Source: Bartonella harrusi
GTDB lineage: Bacteria; Pseudomonadota; Alphaproteobacteria; Rhizobiales; Rhizobiaceae
Assembly (NCBI RefSeq): GCF_024297065.1
Contig: NZ_CP101114.1
Location: 1,950,501-2,014,500, forward strand
DNA: 64,000 nt
Direction of reading: 5' to 3'
Position 1 is the first letter of the stretch, and every line of letters begins with the position of its first letter. Positions 37,952 to 48,807 of this stretch are shown one piece after another. Position numbers and translations under genes: made by a program. Below the pieces are notes generated by a model, which saw only the letters and a program-made list of their open reading frames with translations, was not told the DNA's origin and ran no database searches.

Positions 37952-38938
37952 ATGACAGAAAAAAAACTGACAGTTGAAAATATGCCCGATATCACAGTTT
38001 GTGCTCGCGATCTGTTTGATGTTGATACGGATATGAAAGTCCCTGCTTTTAGCACAAAAAGCGCCCACGTTCCCGATATAGATCCCGATTATCTTTTTGA
38101 TCAACAAACAACTTTAGCAATTTTAGCAGGTTTTGCCTTTAACCGCCGTGTCATGATTTCCGGTTATCACGGCACTGGTAAATCGACACATATTGAACAA
38201 GTTGCAGCCCGTCTCAACTGGCCTTGTATACGCATTAATCTCGACAGTCATGTGAGCCGTATTGATCTTGTAGGAAAGGATGCCATTGTTTTAAAAGATG
38301 GCTTACAAATCACTGAATTTAAAGAGGGCATTTTGCCTTGGGCTTATCAAAACAATATTGCTCTTGTTTTCGATGAATATGATGCAGGCCGTCCTGATGT
38401 TATGTTTGTCATCCAGCGTGTTCTTGAAGCTTCTGGGCGACTAAGCTTGCTTGACCAAAGCCGTGTTATCACGCCTCACTCAGCCTTTCGTCTTTTTGCA
38501 ACCGCAAATACCATAGGCCTTGGCGATACAACAGGACTTTATCATGGCACACAACAAATCAACCAAGCCCAAATGGACCGTTGGTCACTTGTAACAATCC
38601 TCAATTATTTGCCGCATGATAAAGAGGTTGATATTGTTTGTTCCAAGGTTAAAACTTTTCAAACAATAGAGGGGAAAAAGACAATTTCACAAATGGTCCA
38701 TGTTGCTGATATGGTGCGTCAATCTTTTATTAATGGAGATCTTTCAACCGTCATGAGCCCACGCACTGTCATTACTTGGGCAGAAAATACGAAAATTTTT
38801 CAAAATGTTGGCTTTGCCTTTCGACTTACTTTTCTCAATAAATGTGATGAACTCGAACGTTCAGCTGTTGCAGAATTCTATCAACGTGCCTTTGGGGAAG
38901 AGCTTCCTGAATCACGCATTCATGGTGTTTCGCCTTAA
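37952..38938 (+). CDS. cobS: cobaltochelatase subunit CobS (MoxR-like AAA+ ATPase)
   Basis: ATPase that, with CobT, drives cobalt insertion by CobN in aerobic cobalamin synthesis. 328 residues. N-terminal segment with the [11 protein letters not shown] motif, Walker [14 protein letters not shown] near residue 70, Walker [15 protein letters not shown] near residue 137, and the arginine-finger region [14 protein letters not shown]. No CobN lies in this window, so the pair may serve another metal-chelatase-like or protein-remodelling function. Confidence 0.93.
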   Translation: MTEKKLTVENMPDITVCARDLFDVDTDMKVPAFSTKSAHVPDIDPDYLFDQQTTLAILAGFAFNRRVMISGYHGTGKSTHIEQVAARLNWPCIRINLDSHVSRIDLVGKDAIVLKDGLQITEFKEGILPWAYQNNIALVFDEYDAGRPDVMFVIQRVLEASGRLSLLDQSRVITPHSAFRLFATANTIGLGDTTGLYHGTQQINQAQMDRWSLVTILNYLPHDKEVDIVCSKVKTFQTIEGKKTISQMVHVADMVRQSFINGDLSTVMSPRTVITWAENTKIFQNVGFAFRLTFLNKCDELERSAVAEFYQRAFGEELPESRIHGVSP

Positions 38939-38943
38939 GGAAT

Positions 38944-40864
38944 ATGTCAATCATGACTATGGATACTGGCGATAACAGCAAAAATTTAACCAACGATTCT
39001 CCCAACACAACTCTTGATGCTACAGCTTTTAAAAAAGCACTTTCCACCTGTATCCGCGCCATTGCTGGTACAAACAAGCTTGAAGTTTCCTTTAACAATA
39101 ACAGACCATCTTTAAGTGAAAATTATGCACGTTTACCGGAATTACCACAACATGCAACAAACAAAGATATCACGATTACGCGTGGATTAGGCGATTCCAT
39201 GGCTTTACGCACAGCATGGCATGATAACCGTATTCACACACAATTTGCTCCACAAGAATCAGAAGCCCGTGCCATCTTTGAAGCGCTTGAGCAAACACGT
39301 ATTGAAGCAATCGGCACCTTAGCCATGGAGGGAATTGCACAAAATCTTGATGGTATGCTTGCTGATAAATATCAAAGGGCCCATTATCAAAAGATTAACA
39401 CGCAAAGTGAAGCCCCTATCCAAGAAGCCATTGCACTTTTACTGCGTGAAAAAATAACCAAACGCCCTCCCCCAAAAGAATCTGGACCGGTATTAGAGTT
39501 ATGGCGTCAAGAAATCGAACAAAAAGCTGCAAAAGAACTAAACGAACTCACACACCATATTTACAACCAACCTGCTTTTGCACGCATTGTTCGTCAAATG
39601 CTTGTGACATTAAAAATGGCTGCACAACTAGAAGAAACTTCTGACAGTGAAAATAGTAAAAAATTAAAAAACCAGTGTGAACCCCAAAATCAAGCAGAAG
39701 AAGAGAGCAGCAACGAAAAAAAAACCCAAAGCGAAGAACAAACAACAGCAGAACAAGAAAGTGATGCGCAAAACAAAGGAAAAACACAAGCAACACGAAC
39801 CAATGACAGTGACAAAGCCGAAGAAGAACAAGAGAGAAATTCTTGGCAAAAAAAAAGTAAACCAAGCCAAACACCTTTTCACTGATTCAGAACAAATGGA
39901 AAGGCTTGGTAATTATAAAGTTTTCACCCGACAATTTGATGAAATTCTGGAAGCGATAGATTGTTGTCCTGAAAGCGAATTGGATCAGTTACGCCATTAT
40001 CTTGATAAACAAATCAATCATCTACAAAACATCGTTGGGCGTTTAGCCAATCGCCTACAGCGCCGTCTTATGGCACAACAAAATCGCAATTGGAATTTTG
40101 ATCTTGAGGAAGGATACCTTGATACAGCACGACTTTCCCGTCTGATCATTGATCCCATGCAACCCCTTTCTTTCAAAATGGAAAGCAACACCCCATTTCG
40201 TGATACTGTTGTTTCACTGCTCATTGATAATTCAGGCTCAATGCGTGGACGACCAATGACTGTTGCAGCAAGCTGTGCAGATATTTTAGCACAAACCCTC
40301 GAACGTTGTGGTGTCAAAGTTGAAATTTTAGGCTTTACCACAAAAACTTGGAAAGGCGGAAAATCCCGTGAACAGTGGCTTAGCCAAAATAAACCTCTTA
40401 ATCCGGGACGCCTCAATGATTTATGTCATATTATCTATAAAAGTGCGGATACCCCATGGCGTCGAGCACGGCGTAATTTAGGTTTAATGATGCAGGAGGG
40501 CTTACTGAAAGAAAATATCGATGGTGAAGCATTAATTTGGGCGCATCAACGCCTTTTATCACGACGCGAACAACGACGCATTCTCATGGTCATCTCTGAT
40601 GGAGCCCCTGTTGATGATTCAACACTATCGGTTAATTCCAGCAATTATCTAGAAAAACATTTACGCGCAGTAATTCAAGAAATCCAAACCCATTCTCCTA
40701 TAGAACTCATTGCCATTGGCATTGGTCATGATGTCACACGCTATTATCAACGTGCCGTCACAATTATGAATGCTGAAGAACTCGCCAACGCTATAACAAA
40801 ACAATTAGAAGAGCTCTTTAGCAATAAAAAATTCCATCGCCATAAAAGATTAAAAACTTTTTAA
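38944..40864 (+). pseudogene. cobT: cobaltochelatase subunit CobT, one frameshift in a poly-A tract
   Basis: Von Willebrand A-domain partner of CobS. The 5' frame (38944-39885) gives the N-terminal domain and a Gln/Glu/Lys-rich linker; the second frame resumes with [12 protein letters not shown] and the VWA domain with the metal-ion motif DNSGSMRG. Together they would give about 640 residues, the normal size. The frame change occurs at or near the run of nine A at about 39848-39856; one A fewer joins the frames. Slippage in the tract or a read error is likely, and the 3' part keeps clean coding sequence. Confidence 0.88.
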
Positions 40865-41230
40865 ATCAGCCGCACGATAGCATAGTATGACATTGAAAGA
40901 GATGCTCTACAAACCAGCGCTATCATTATATTTGCCCGCTTTATATTTATCCGCTCTCAATAACGCTAAAAACTTTTACATTTAAGCGCTTCTCATGAAG
41001 TATTTTCCATTTTTAAACGATTTTACCACCACATCTCTACCTATAACGTAAAAGTAAACACTCTTTATTAATTTATGATGAGAGTGTTTAAAATAAGAGA
41101 ATCTTGTTATATTTGCGAATCTCATCGCAAAGTGCGAAATGATAAATATCATTATAAGCCAATATTTTATCATAGAATAACAAAGCACTCCCCATTCCAT
41201 CTTCAAGAATAAGGAGAGAATAAATCAATA
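40865..41230. other. intergenic region cobT / yhhQ
   Basis: About 370 bases between convergent genes. The right part (41084-41179) is copy E of the integrase-upstream repeat; the left part shows nothing recognisable. Confidence 0.5.
41084..41179 (-). repeat. integrase-upstream repeat without integrase (copy E)
   Basis: Aligns with copy D at 59582-59690: shared AATAAGAGAATCTT, ATATCATTATAAG, CAATAT and TATCATAGAAT. Only the region around the hairpin survives here; no integrase codons follow. Confidence 0.7.
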
Positions 41231-41935
41231 CTATTCATTACCAACAAAAGACGATTTATCTTTTAAATGATTGTTATAAAGAGGGATTTTTATAGCTCTA
41301 AGAATTGTTCCATAAGGAATCAACATAAACAAACTCATAATAATTTTTACTGAAAAATCGCCAAAAGCAAGTGAGAGCCAAATCGGAATCTCCACCTCTC
41401 CCAAAAGAGTCGTCCCCAAGATTGAACTATCAGCATAACCTGTCATCTGATCAATAAAGGAAAAACAACTCGCAAAAGCAAGAGAAAAAAACAAAACCGT
41501 ATCCAAAGCGGAACCAACCAACGCCGCTGCTAAAGGCGCTTTCCACCATGTCTTACGCCTTAAAGGCGTAAAAACCATAATATCAAGCAGTTGTCCAAAT
41601 AAGAATGCTAAACTAGAAGCAATTGCAAGCCGTGGTGTCGCCAAGATCCAAGAAACAAAAACACCAGAAACAAAACCAGCATAAACCACACGCCGCGCTA
41701 CGGCTGGACCACAAAAACGATTAGCTAAATCATTGATCAGAAAAGCTATCGGATAGGTAAAAGCACCATAGGTTAGGAGTTCATTTAAACCAAACCAATA
41801 GACAGGATACTGCACCAAAATATTAGAAGCAGTTACAGTAAGGCACATCGCAATGATAGAGAAAGCAATATACCTTCTCTTTTGCTGTGCGAATAAAAGA
41901 CTCTGTACTGAAGACATTTTTTTAACTTGGGACAT
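41231..41935 (-). CDS. yhhQ: YhhQ/VUT-family queuosine precursor transporter
   Basis: Inner-membrane transporter of the ECF-like VUT family that imports queuosine precursors, 234 residues, about six hydrophobic segments. The family signature TYPIAFLINDLANRFCGPAVARRVVY and the FGQLLDIMVFTPLR and ALDTVLFFSLAF segments are present. Substrate is inferred from the family. Bartonella depends on salvage of many metabolites, which fits. Confidence 0.88.
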   Translation of the reverse strand: MSQVKKMSSVQSLLFAQQKRRYIAFSIIAMCLTVTASNILVQYPVYWFGLNELLTYGAFTYPIAFLINDLANRFCGPAVARRVVYAGFVSGVFVSWILATPRLAIASSLAFLFGQLLDIMVFTPLRRKTWWKAPLAAALVGSALDTVLFFSLAFASCFSFIDQMTGYADSSILGTTLLGEVEIPIWLSLAFGDFSVKIIMSLFMLIPYGTILRAIKIPLYNNHLKDKSSFVGNE

Positions 41936-42001
41936 GGAACCAATAAAAGACAGTACTCAAAGAGTAAAAAGCCAAAACAAAAGCTTCAAAACGAAAAACA
42001 A

Positions 42002-42307
42002 CTATGCTGCTTGTTCAGCCTTATTTTCAGCTTTTTTCTTAATGATTTGGCGTTTTAACAAACGCGCACGTTGCGACAATTCTTTATCATCAGCTTTGAT
42101 CAAAAAGCCATCAAGACCACCGCGGTGCTCAACAGAACGCAAAGCACTTGCTGAAACACGCAAGCGATAACCTTGCTGTAACACTTCTGAAATCAATGTT
42201 ACATTGCAAAGATTTGGTAAAAAACGACGACGTGTTTTATTGTTCGCATGGCTAACATTATTGCCATAAAGAACTGTTTTTCCTGTCAATTCGCAGGCAC
42301 GAGACAT
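42002..42307 (-). CDS. rpmB: 50S ribosomal protein L28
   Basis: 101 residues from the ATG at 42307 ([10 protein letters not shown]). [15 protein letters not shown] and [14 protein letters not shown] are the diagnostic segments. The C-terminal tail is longer than in E. coli, as in other alphaproteobacteria. Single gene between yhhQ and surf1. Confidence 0.97.
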   Translation of the reverse strand: MSRACELTGKTVLYGNNVSHANNKTRRRFLPNLCNVTLISEVLQQGYRLRVSASALRSVEHRGGLDGFLIKADDKELSQRARLLKRQIIKKKAENKAEQAA

Positions 42308-42574
42308 AAACTTCACCTTTAAACCCTAAGAAACTGTAAAATCTCAATACCCGAAAAAAGAACAACGCAAAGAACGCCCTTAAACGGACATTATCGAGAA
42401 AGTATGTTTCTAATAGGGTGTCGACAATAAAAGGTCAAGTCTTTTATAGAGCCTTTTACATCCCTTGTAAGAGAATTTTTGCATGATTTTCCAGAAAAGA
42501 CGTACAAAATGTTTTTTTTAGCACCCAATAGTGCTAAAAGAATGCTTATCATTCTAAAAGGGGAAGCGTTAATC

Positions 42575-43360
42575 ATGAACAAAACAGTTTCTTCCATTGC
42601 AGAACTTCAAGAAAAACATATCCGCTTTTCTTCACTCCTCCTTAGCATTTTATTGACGTGTTTTTTCCTTCTCTTTAGTGCACTAGGTGTATGGCAAATA
42701 CAACGATTAAACTGGAAAACAAATCTTATCACCAGTGTCAATCAACGTGTTCACTCACATCCCATCAAAGCACCACCACAAAATCAATGGAGACACGTTA
42801 CTTTTGAGAAAGATGAATATCGTCCTATCATTATCACAGGAAAGTTTCTAACAGATAAAAATATTTTTGTTATTGCTGTTGCTCAAAATACCACGGGCTA
42901 CTGGGTTTTAACCCCCTTACAAACAGCTGACAATACCCTGACCTTTGTGAATCGTGGTTTTATCCCCATGGATGCGCGTCAAAACTTTCAAAGAGCAGAA
43001 CAAGCAGACACAGAGCGATCAACGCAGCAAGATTCTGCGCAAAAGTCAGAGCAAACCACAATCATAGGTTCATTACGAATGAGCGAAAAAAATGGATTTT
43101 TCCCACGGAAAAATAATCCTGATAACGATTTATGGTATACACGAGATCTTCCCGCTATGGCACAAAAACTTGGCTTATCCACCGTTGCCCCTTATTTTAT
43201 TGACGCTGGAAAAAAAACAGCTCCACAAAAAAAGCTTCCCATTGCTGGCTTAACGGTTGTGCATTTTCGCAATAATCATCTTGTCTATGCTATCACGTGG
43301 TTTATTTTAGCTGCTGGTGTTCTCGGTGGTTCACTTTTTCTATTGCAACAAAAACGCTAA
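42575..43360 (+). CDS. SURF1-family cytochrome c oxidase assembly protein
   Basis: 261 residues from the ATG at 42575, with AAAGGGGAA upstream. One membrane helix near each end and a periplasmic domain between them. LFSALGVWQIQRLNWKTNLI and TGYWVLTPLQ, FVNRGFIPMD match SURF1. The C-terminal motif NNHLVYAITWFILAA is diagnostic. It helps insert haem a into subunit I of the terminal oxidase. Confidence 0.92.
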   Translation: MNKTVSSIAELQEKHIRFSSLLLSILLTCFFLLFSALGVWQIQRLNWKTNLITSVNQRVHSHPIKAPPQNQWRHVTFEKDEYRPIIITGKFLTDKNIFVIAVAQNTTGYWVLTPLQTADNTLTFVNRGFIPMDARQNFQRAEQADTERSTQQDSAQKSEQTTIIGSLRMSEKNGFFPRKNNPDNDLWYTRDLPAMAQKLGLSTVAPYFIDAGKKTAPQKKLPIAGLTVVHFRNNHLVYAITWFILAAGVLGGSLFLLQQKR

Positions 43361-43581
43361 AAGAAACAAGGCATTCACCTCGTGAAAAGAGGCTGTTAAA
43401 TGATTTTACTTTGAGGAGAATACTCCACAACAAAATATCCCCTCGCCCTATTGTGTTGAGAGTTTCATAGATGCCTTTATATACTTTATTTTCTTTTGCA
43501 AAAAAATATACAGGAACAACCAGCACACACAAACAGGTGCCGCTTCTTGCCATACTCTTTTAAATGTTATCACAAAAACAA

Positions 43582-43734
43582 TTAAAAAGATTTATGCGAA
43601 TAATAGCGTGCAATTGAACGAATATTGCCGCGACAAATACCAAGATCATTCAATTCATGTGTTGAAAGACGGCGTAACGCATTAACTGTTCGCCGATAAC
43701 GGCGCCAATTACTATAAGAACGTAGAATATTCAT
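43582..43734 (-). CDS. DUF1127 small protein
   Basis: 50 residues from the ATG at 43734, with GGGGGT upstream. The NWRRYRRTVNALRRLSTHELNDLGICRGNIRSIAR segment is the full DUF1127 domain. Arg-rich small proteins of this kind in alphaproteobacteria affect RNA turnover and phosphate or carbon responses; the target here is unknown. Confidence 0.85.
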   Translation of the reverse strand: MNILRSYSNWRRYRRTVNALRRLSTHELNDLGICRGNIRSIARYYSHKSF

Positions 43735-43881
43735 ATTTTTACCCCCAAACCTCATTTGAATCATTACTAGATTGTAAGATAAAGCAAATTACAAAAAAAG
43801 AGTCGTGCTATAATTTCATAACAGATATGCACTTATGGCAGGAGAAACTGATCCCATTGGCAAAAAGCAAGATCCTAAGCA

Positions 43882-45498
43882 TCAATGGCGAAAATGCCGT
43901 ACACCTGTAAAAACCATAGCTAAACCATGGGCATCAGCAGCAGCTATCACTTCCTCATCACGCATGGAACCACCTGGTTGAATAACAGCTGTTGCACCAG
44001 CGTCAAAAGCTGCCAACAAACCATCTGCAAAAGGAAAAAATGCATCCGATGCAACCACGGACCCTTTGGTTGGAGTTTCTGTTAATCCCGCTCTTTTTGC
44101 ACTTTCTTCAGCTTTATGCGCAGCAATTTGAGCCGAATCAATACGGCTCATTTGGCCGGCACCAATACCAACAGTTGCACTATTTTTCGCATAAACAATA
44201 GCATTTGATTTAACATGCTTTACCACCCGAAAAGCGAATTGAAGATCACGCATTTCATCTTGACTTGGGGCCCGCTTTGTCACCACTTGCAAATTAAGAT
44301 CATCCACCACCATATTATCACGCGACTGCACTAACATTCCACCAGAAAGCGTTTTGGTAACAAGCCCTCCACATCGTGGATCAGGAACACCACCTGTTAT
44401 CAACAAACGAAGATTTTTTTTCTTAGCAATAATTTCACGTGCGGCCATTGTTGCATCAGGAGCAATAATCACTTCCGTGAAAATTTTGACAATTTCTGCT
44501 GCACATTCTTCATCAAGAGTTTGATTTAACGCAACAATTCCACCAAATGCGGAAACATTATCACATATGAGTGCTTTCAAATAAGCCTCTTTCAAACTCT
44601 GTCCTTCCGCAACACCACAAGGGTTGGCATGTTTAATAAGCGCAACAGCAGCAGTCCTTTGAGGATCAAATTCTGCTACGAGTTCAAATGCCGCATCTGT
44701 ATCATTCATATTATTATAAGAGAGTGCCTTACCTTGCAAAAGTTTAGCTGTTGCAACACCAAAACGTTTCTCATTATTACGATAAAACGCCGCCTTTTGA
44801 TGTGGATTTTCCCCATAGCGCATAACACTTTCAAGATGACCAGAAAAACTCTGCCACGATGGCATTTTAACTTTTAAATCCTTTGCGAACCAAGCCGCTA
44901 TGGCGGCATCATAAGCCGCAGTGTGTGCATAAGCACATAGTGCTAACTGACGGCGCATAGACAAACTGAGACACCCATCATGCTTCTTTAATTCCGCAAG
45001 AACAGCATCATAATCACTCACTGCTGTAATAACACCAGTATAAGCATGATTCTTTGCTGCCGCACGAATCATTGCCGGTCCACCAATATCAATATTTTCA
45101 ATAATCGTTTGTCTATCAGCTCCAGATTGAGAAGTCTCTTCAAAAGGATAAAGATTAACTACCAAAAGATCGATTTCACAAATACCATGCTTTTCCATAG
45201 CTTCCCTATGGCTAGGATCCTGTCTTACACCTAACAGAGCACCATGAACCAAAGGATGAAGAGTTTTAACGCGCCCATCCATTATTTCTGGAAATCCTGT
45301 AATTTCAGCGACATCTTTGACAGCTAACCCCGCAGCGATCAAAGCTTTAGCTGTCCCTCCTGTCGAAATCAATTCAACACCATAACGATGAAGCGCTTGC
45401 GCAAATGGCACCAAACCAGTTTTATCCGACACGGAAAGAAGAACACGACGAACCCGATGAAGATCAGGTATGGGAAAACTTTTTGCAACAACATCCAT
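43882..45498 (-). CDS. purH: bifunctional AICAR transformylase / IMP cyclohydrolase PurH
   Basis: Catalyses the last two steps of purine synthesis, 538 residues from the ATG at 45498. N-terminal MGS-like cyclohydrolase domain ([34 protein letters not shown]), then the transformylase domain with [13 protein letters not shown] and [16 protein letters not shown], and the C-terminal [10 protein letters not shown] motif. Intact. Followed downstream by the heparinase-like and rsmB genes in the conserved Rhizobiales order. Confidence 0.97.
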   Translation of the reverse strand: MDVVAKSFPIPDLHRVRRVLLSVSDKTGLVPFAQALHRYGVELISTGGTAKALIAAGLAVKDVAEITGFPEIMDGRVKTLHPLVHGALLGVRQDPSHREAMEKHGICEIDLLVVNLYPFEETSQSGADRQTIIENIDIGGPAMIRAAAKNHAYTGVITAVSDYDAVLAELKKHDGCLSLSMRRQLALCAYAHTAAYDAAIAAWFAKDLKVKMPSWQSFSGHLESVMRYGENPHQKAAFYRNNEKRFGVATAKLLQGKALSYNNMNDTDAAFELVAEFDPQRTAAVALIKHANPCGVAEGQSLKEAYLKALICDNVSAFGGIVALNQTLDEECAAEIVKIFTEVIIAPDATMAAREIIAKKKNLRLLITGGVPDPRCGGLVTKTLSGGMLVQSRDNMVVDDLNLQVVTKRAPSQDEMRDLQFAFRVVKHVKSNAIVYAKNSATVGIGAGQMSRIDSAQIAAHKAEESAKRAGLTETPTKGSVVASDAFFPFADGLLAAFDAGATAVIQPGGSMRDEEVIAAADAHGLAMVFTGVRHFRH

Positions 45499-45652
45499 AA
45501 AAGGAATCCTAAAAATAATGACCATTTGAGAAAAACGCACTCACGCATCTATAGCATATGCCATTATCAAAATACACTGAAAGGAGAAAATATCTTTCTT
45601 AACACACAAAGAAAGGCTTTATCTTTACCAGTAAAAAATCTGATCATTATTT

Positions 45653-47353
45653 TCAAGGATGGCACGTAAAACGCCAACGAACTTTTTCTTGGAATGCAGG
45701 ACAGCAATACAAAACGATCTGTTGTGTGCGTTGCGGACCTACAGATTCAGCAAAATCAATCGAATCTTCAAGAAAAATATCAGCATCAGGAGACATAAAA
45801 TACCACTCTTGTCCACCTTGAGCGGCTAAACGCACACCATTTCCATCATAGTTAACCTCAACTTGGGGATGAAGATGAAACCGAACAGCAACATGATTCT
45901 GTTCATTTTGCTCTGCCTTATATCTTTTTGCAAGCCCCTTAGGTGGCACAAAAAAGCGGTCAAATCCCTCAATCATTGTTCCATTTGTTGCTAAAATAAG
46001 ACCACGCTCATGAACAAGATTAAAAGGCCGCACATAGCCATCATGGCTCGCAATAAAACCCGTTTTTTCTGAATCCTCTATACGGCGCACTTTAACATCC
46101 GTTGGCCCTTCAAGCAAAAGTGAAGCGCCTTTCTTCTTTTTTTTACGAAAAATGCCCACCGAACAATCATTAACCGTTGCGGTTGAATGTGCCGCAGTCA
46201 TACGTCCTAAATGCTGATATTCCTCACGTCCATAAGGGTTAACACCTGTATTGATAATAAAGCGACTTCCTCGTGAAGACATTTCAAACGACAAACATCC
46301 AGAACTAGCATGTTGTGCAACAGAACGTGGCGGAAATTTTCCTGTATCTGCAAGCACTGTCGTTTGATGCGCTTGTAAACGTTGAAACCCTGAATAACGT
46401 GCATAACTAAAAGGATGTCCAGCTGTCTCATCAAGCTCTAAAACGGTTGATAAATGCTTAGAGACAAGTGGTCCAACCCCATTAAAATGCGCCAATGTTT
46501 GATCTTCATGAATAAAAAACCGTAAAGCTGGCAACATACGTTCAACAGAATCAATGAGGATCCGCGGTGCTGTTTCATGACTCTTCGCAAACAGATGACG
46601 AAGCGACAATAAATCTGATAACAAATTGAGCAAAATGGCAGGACTACGTGAAATATGACCACCATCAACTAAAATCTGCTGTGAAAGTTCCTCTATAAGA
46701 AAGTTTTGCACCTTTTTTTTGATTGCAGCAGAAACAGGCAAAGCAAGAGAGGCAAATGTCAAAGCGGCAGCAGCTTGTAAACGTTGATCATCGCTTTCCA
46801 TGCTACAAATCACTGTGCGCAAATAACGAAACTGAAAGCCAAGTGCACGTAAAAAGCGTTTTTCAAACCGTTCACTTGCCTTTTGCAACAATATTTTCGA
46901 ATGGCAAATCCACGAAATCAAACGCCGAGCCACAACCGGACCACTCCAAGCAAGCCCTTTGACTGTTTTACCACCATGATCAAGCCAATCTTCTAAGAGA
47001 GAACGCGCATGTGCTACAGCCAAATCACTCTCTGCTGCCGCCATATGCCGTAACCAATGAAAATCATGCAAAGCAGCTTCCCATTCTGGTGCTGGTGGAA
47101 CCAACGCAAAAGGTGAAACAGCACCAGCCTCAACCATATGACCAGCAAAAGCAAAACGACCATGATAAAATTCGTGTGCCATCACCGGATCAGCTAGATG
47201 CAAATCAATGGGATGCGCTAAAATTTTATGGGGACGAAATCCCGAAAACCGCCAACGAAACAGAGGGCCAACGGATAAACGCCGTATCAATTGGTGTATC
47301 CTATACCCAAAATCCGACGTCTTTACCTGATAACTTTTGACTGCAACCGCCAC
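45653..47353 (-). CDS. heparinase II/III-family protein
   Basis: 566 residues starting with GTG at 47353. The N-terminal half is all-helical, typical of alginate-lyase/heparinase folds (LRHMAAAESDLAVAHARSLLEDWLDHGG). The C-terminal half is the heparinase II/III beta domain (GCLSFEMSSRGSRFIINTGVNPYG, HSTATVNDCSVG with its catalytic-type His). In Rhizobiales this gene always sits next to rsmB, but its substrate is not known. A 24-codon frame just upstream is probably accidental. Confidence 0.82.
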   Translation of the reverse strand: MAVAVKSYQVKTSDFGYRIHQLIRRLSVGPLFRWRFSGFRPHKILAHPIDLHLADPVMAHEFYHGRFAFAGHMVEAGAVSPFALVPPAPEWEAALHDFHWLRHMAAAESDLAVAHARSLLEDWLDHGGKTVKGLAWSGPVVARRLISWICHSKILLQKASERFEKRFLRALGFQFRYLRTVICSMESDDQRLQAAAALTFASLALPVSAAIKKKVQNFLIEELSQQILVDGGHISRSPAILLNLLSDLLSLRHLFAKSHETAPRILIDSVERMLPALRFFIHEDQTLAHFNGVGPLVSKHLSTVLELDETAGHPFSYARYSGFQRLQAHQTTVLADTGKFPPRSVAQHASSGCLSFEMSSRGSRFIINTGVNPYGREEYQHLGRMTAAHSTATVNDCSVGIFRKKKKKGASLLLEGPTDVKVRRIEDSEKTGFIASHDGYVRPFNLVHERGLILATNGTMIEGFDRFFVPPKGLAKRYKAEQNEQNHVAVRFHLHPQVEVNYDGNGVRLAAQGGQEWYFMSPDADIFLEDSIDFAESVGPQRTQQIVLYCCPAFQEKVRWRFTCHP

Positions 47354-47417
47354 AATTTCAACTCCGTACGTACCAAATCACGTACAATTTCAGCCATTTT
47401 AGTAAATGAACCGTTAA

Positions 47418-48770
47418 TTAAGCCACTTTCCGCAGGCGTTCCGCAAAAAAACCATCCATTCCTAAAAACAGGTTTTTCTCAACATCAAAATTTTGCTGAC
47501 AAAAGTCAACAAGAGTCGTTCGTAAAGTCCCTCTCATAGAGAGCAAATGCGCCATTGCGCCCATTTCTTCTGCACCAATAGGTTCCAAAACAATGTCATT
47601 ACGTGTCGATAAAATTTTCTCAATAAGATCTTCACCCTCTTCCCTTGCTAAGGAACAATTGGAAAAAACAAGACACCCGCCTATCTTCACCAAAGCAATT
47701 GCCATGACAAGCAAATCATATTGCAACGCCGCTAATTTAACGATATCGTCCATAAAATATCTGGATGACGGCGTATTGTTCCTGTGGAAGAACAAGGAGC
47801 ATCGAGAAGGACAGCATCAGAAAGCTGTTGGGGATGAAAGTCTCTCATATCGCCCAACCACGTGTGAACTGTAAAATGCAACCGCTCCATATTCGCCTTT
47901 AAACGCGCTACCCGATGAGCAGACAGCTCAACTGCTGTCACTTTAGCCCCCTGCAAAGCCAATTATGCTGTTTTTCCACCAGGGCTTGCACAAAGATCAG
48001 CAACATTCTTCCCCTGAATATTTCCAAGTAAATAAGCAGGCAACGCCGCAGCAAAATCCCGAACCCACCAAGCCCCCTCAACCTGGTAAATCAGTCACAG
48101 AACAATCCAAACGACTCAACCGAATGGAACCATTCGGCAAAACAACACCTTCAAGCCGTTTAGCTCACCCAACACTATCGGATTTAACAGTCAAATCGAG
48201 GGGCGGCGGTGTACTTTGAACAGCCAAAATTTGATCTGCTTTTTCTTTTCCGTAAGTTGAAACCAAAAGCTGCGAAAACCACGCAGGAATCCCTTCCATG
48301 GGTAGAAACCTGTTGGCGCAACAACACCGCCTCACGCGCAATATTACGCAAAAGAGCATTCACCACTCCTGAAAAACGGCGCATACACGGATCAATTTTG
48401 GCCACACGCACAGCTAAATCAAGAGCAGCATGATCAGGGATATCAAGATAAAGGATTTGCACCACACTGACATGCAAAAGATGCTGAAGTGCAAGCGCTT
48501 GCGGGAGCAAAGGTCGCATCAAAAAGCATGATAAAGCAGCTATAATCTGCCCCCGATGATGCAATGCTGCTATCAAAATAGCACGACACAAAGAGCGATC
48601 GCGTTGTGAAAGCCCTAAATATTGCGGATGCCCATGTTCATTATCCGTTAAACCAGCAAGAGACGCCTTCTTATAAAGCACCGCTCCCAAAAGACGAACA
48701 CCACCTGTCGAACAGCTAATCCGGGAACATTTCTTTCGGACACATGCCCCGCTTTCTTGTGTTTCAAATC
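47418..48770 (-). pseudogene. rsmB: rsmB/sun (16S rRNA m5C967 methyltransferase), degraded
   Basis: All parts of RsmB are present but no frame is continuous. N-terminal NusB-like domain: TDNEHGHPQYLGLSQRDRSLCRAIL near 48600. Then a frame change near 48320 leads to LPMEGIPAWFSQLL and PPPLDLTVKSDSVG followed by a stop. The methyltransferase core survives in pieces: NVADLCASPGGKTA then TAA, ALQGAKVTAVELSAHRVARLKANMERL, catalytic DAPCSSTGTIRRHPD, another frame change, then GGCLVFSNCSLAREEGEDLI. At least two in-frame stops and several frameshifts make this a true pseudogene. Confidence 0.93.
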
Positions 48771-48807
48771 AATACCCTTACACCTTTTTTCCCCCAGAAC
48801 TCTATAA

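Noticed and set aside
39677..39890. Lys/Gln-rich N-terminus of the second cobT frame as a real protein start
   Set aside because: It is the shadow of the Glu-rich linker in the other frame; homologous CobT sequence begins only at [12 protein letters not shown].
47732..48690. Three small genes on the - strand between the heparinase-like gene and htpX
   Set aside because: Read together they are consecutive pieces of one RsmB, so they are parts of a pseudogene.
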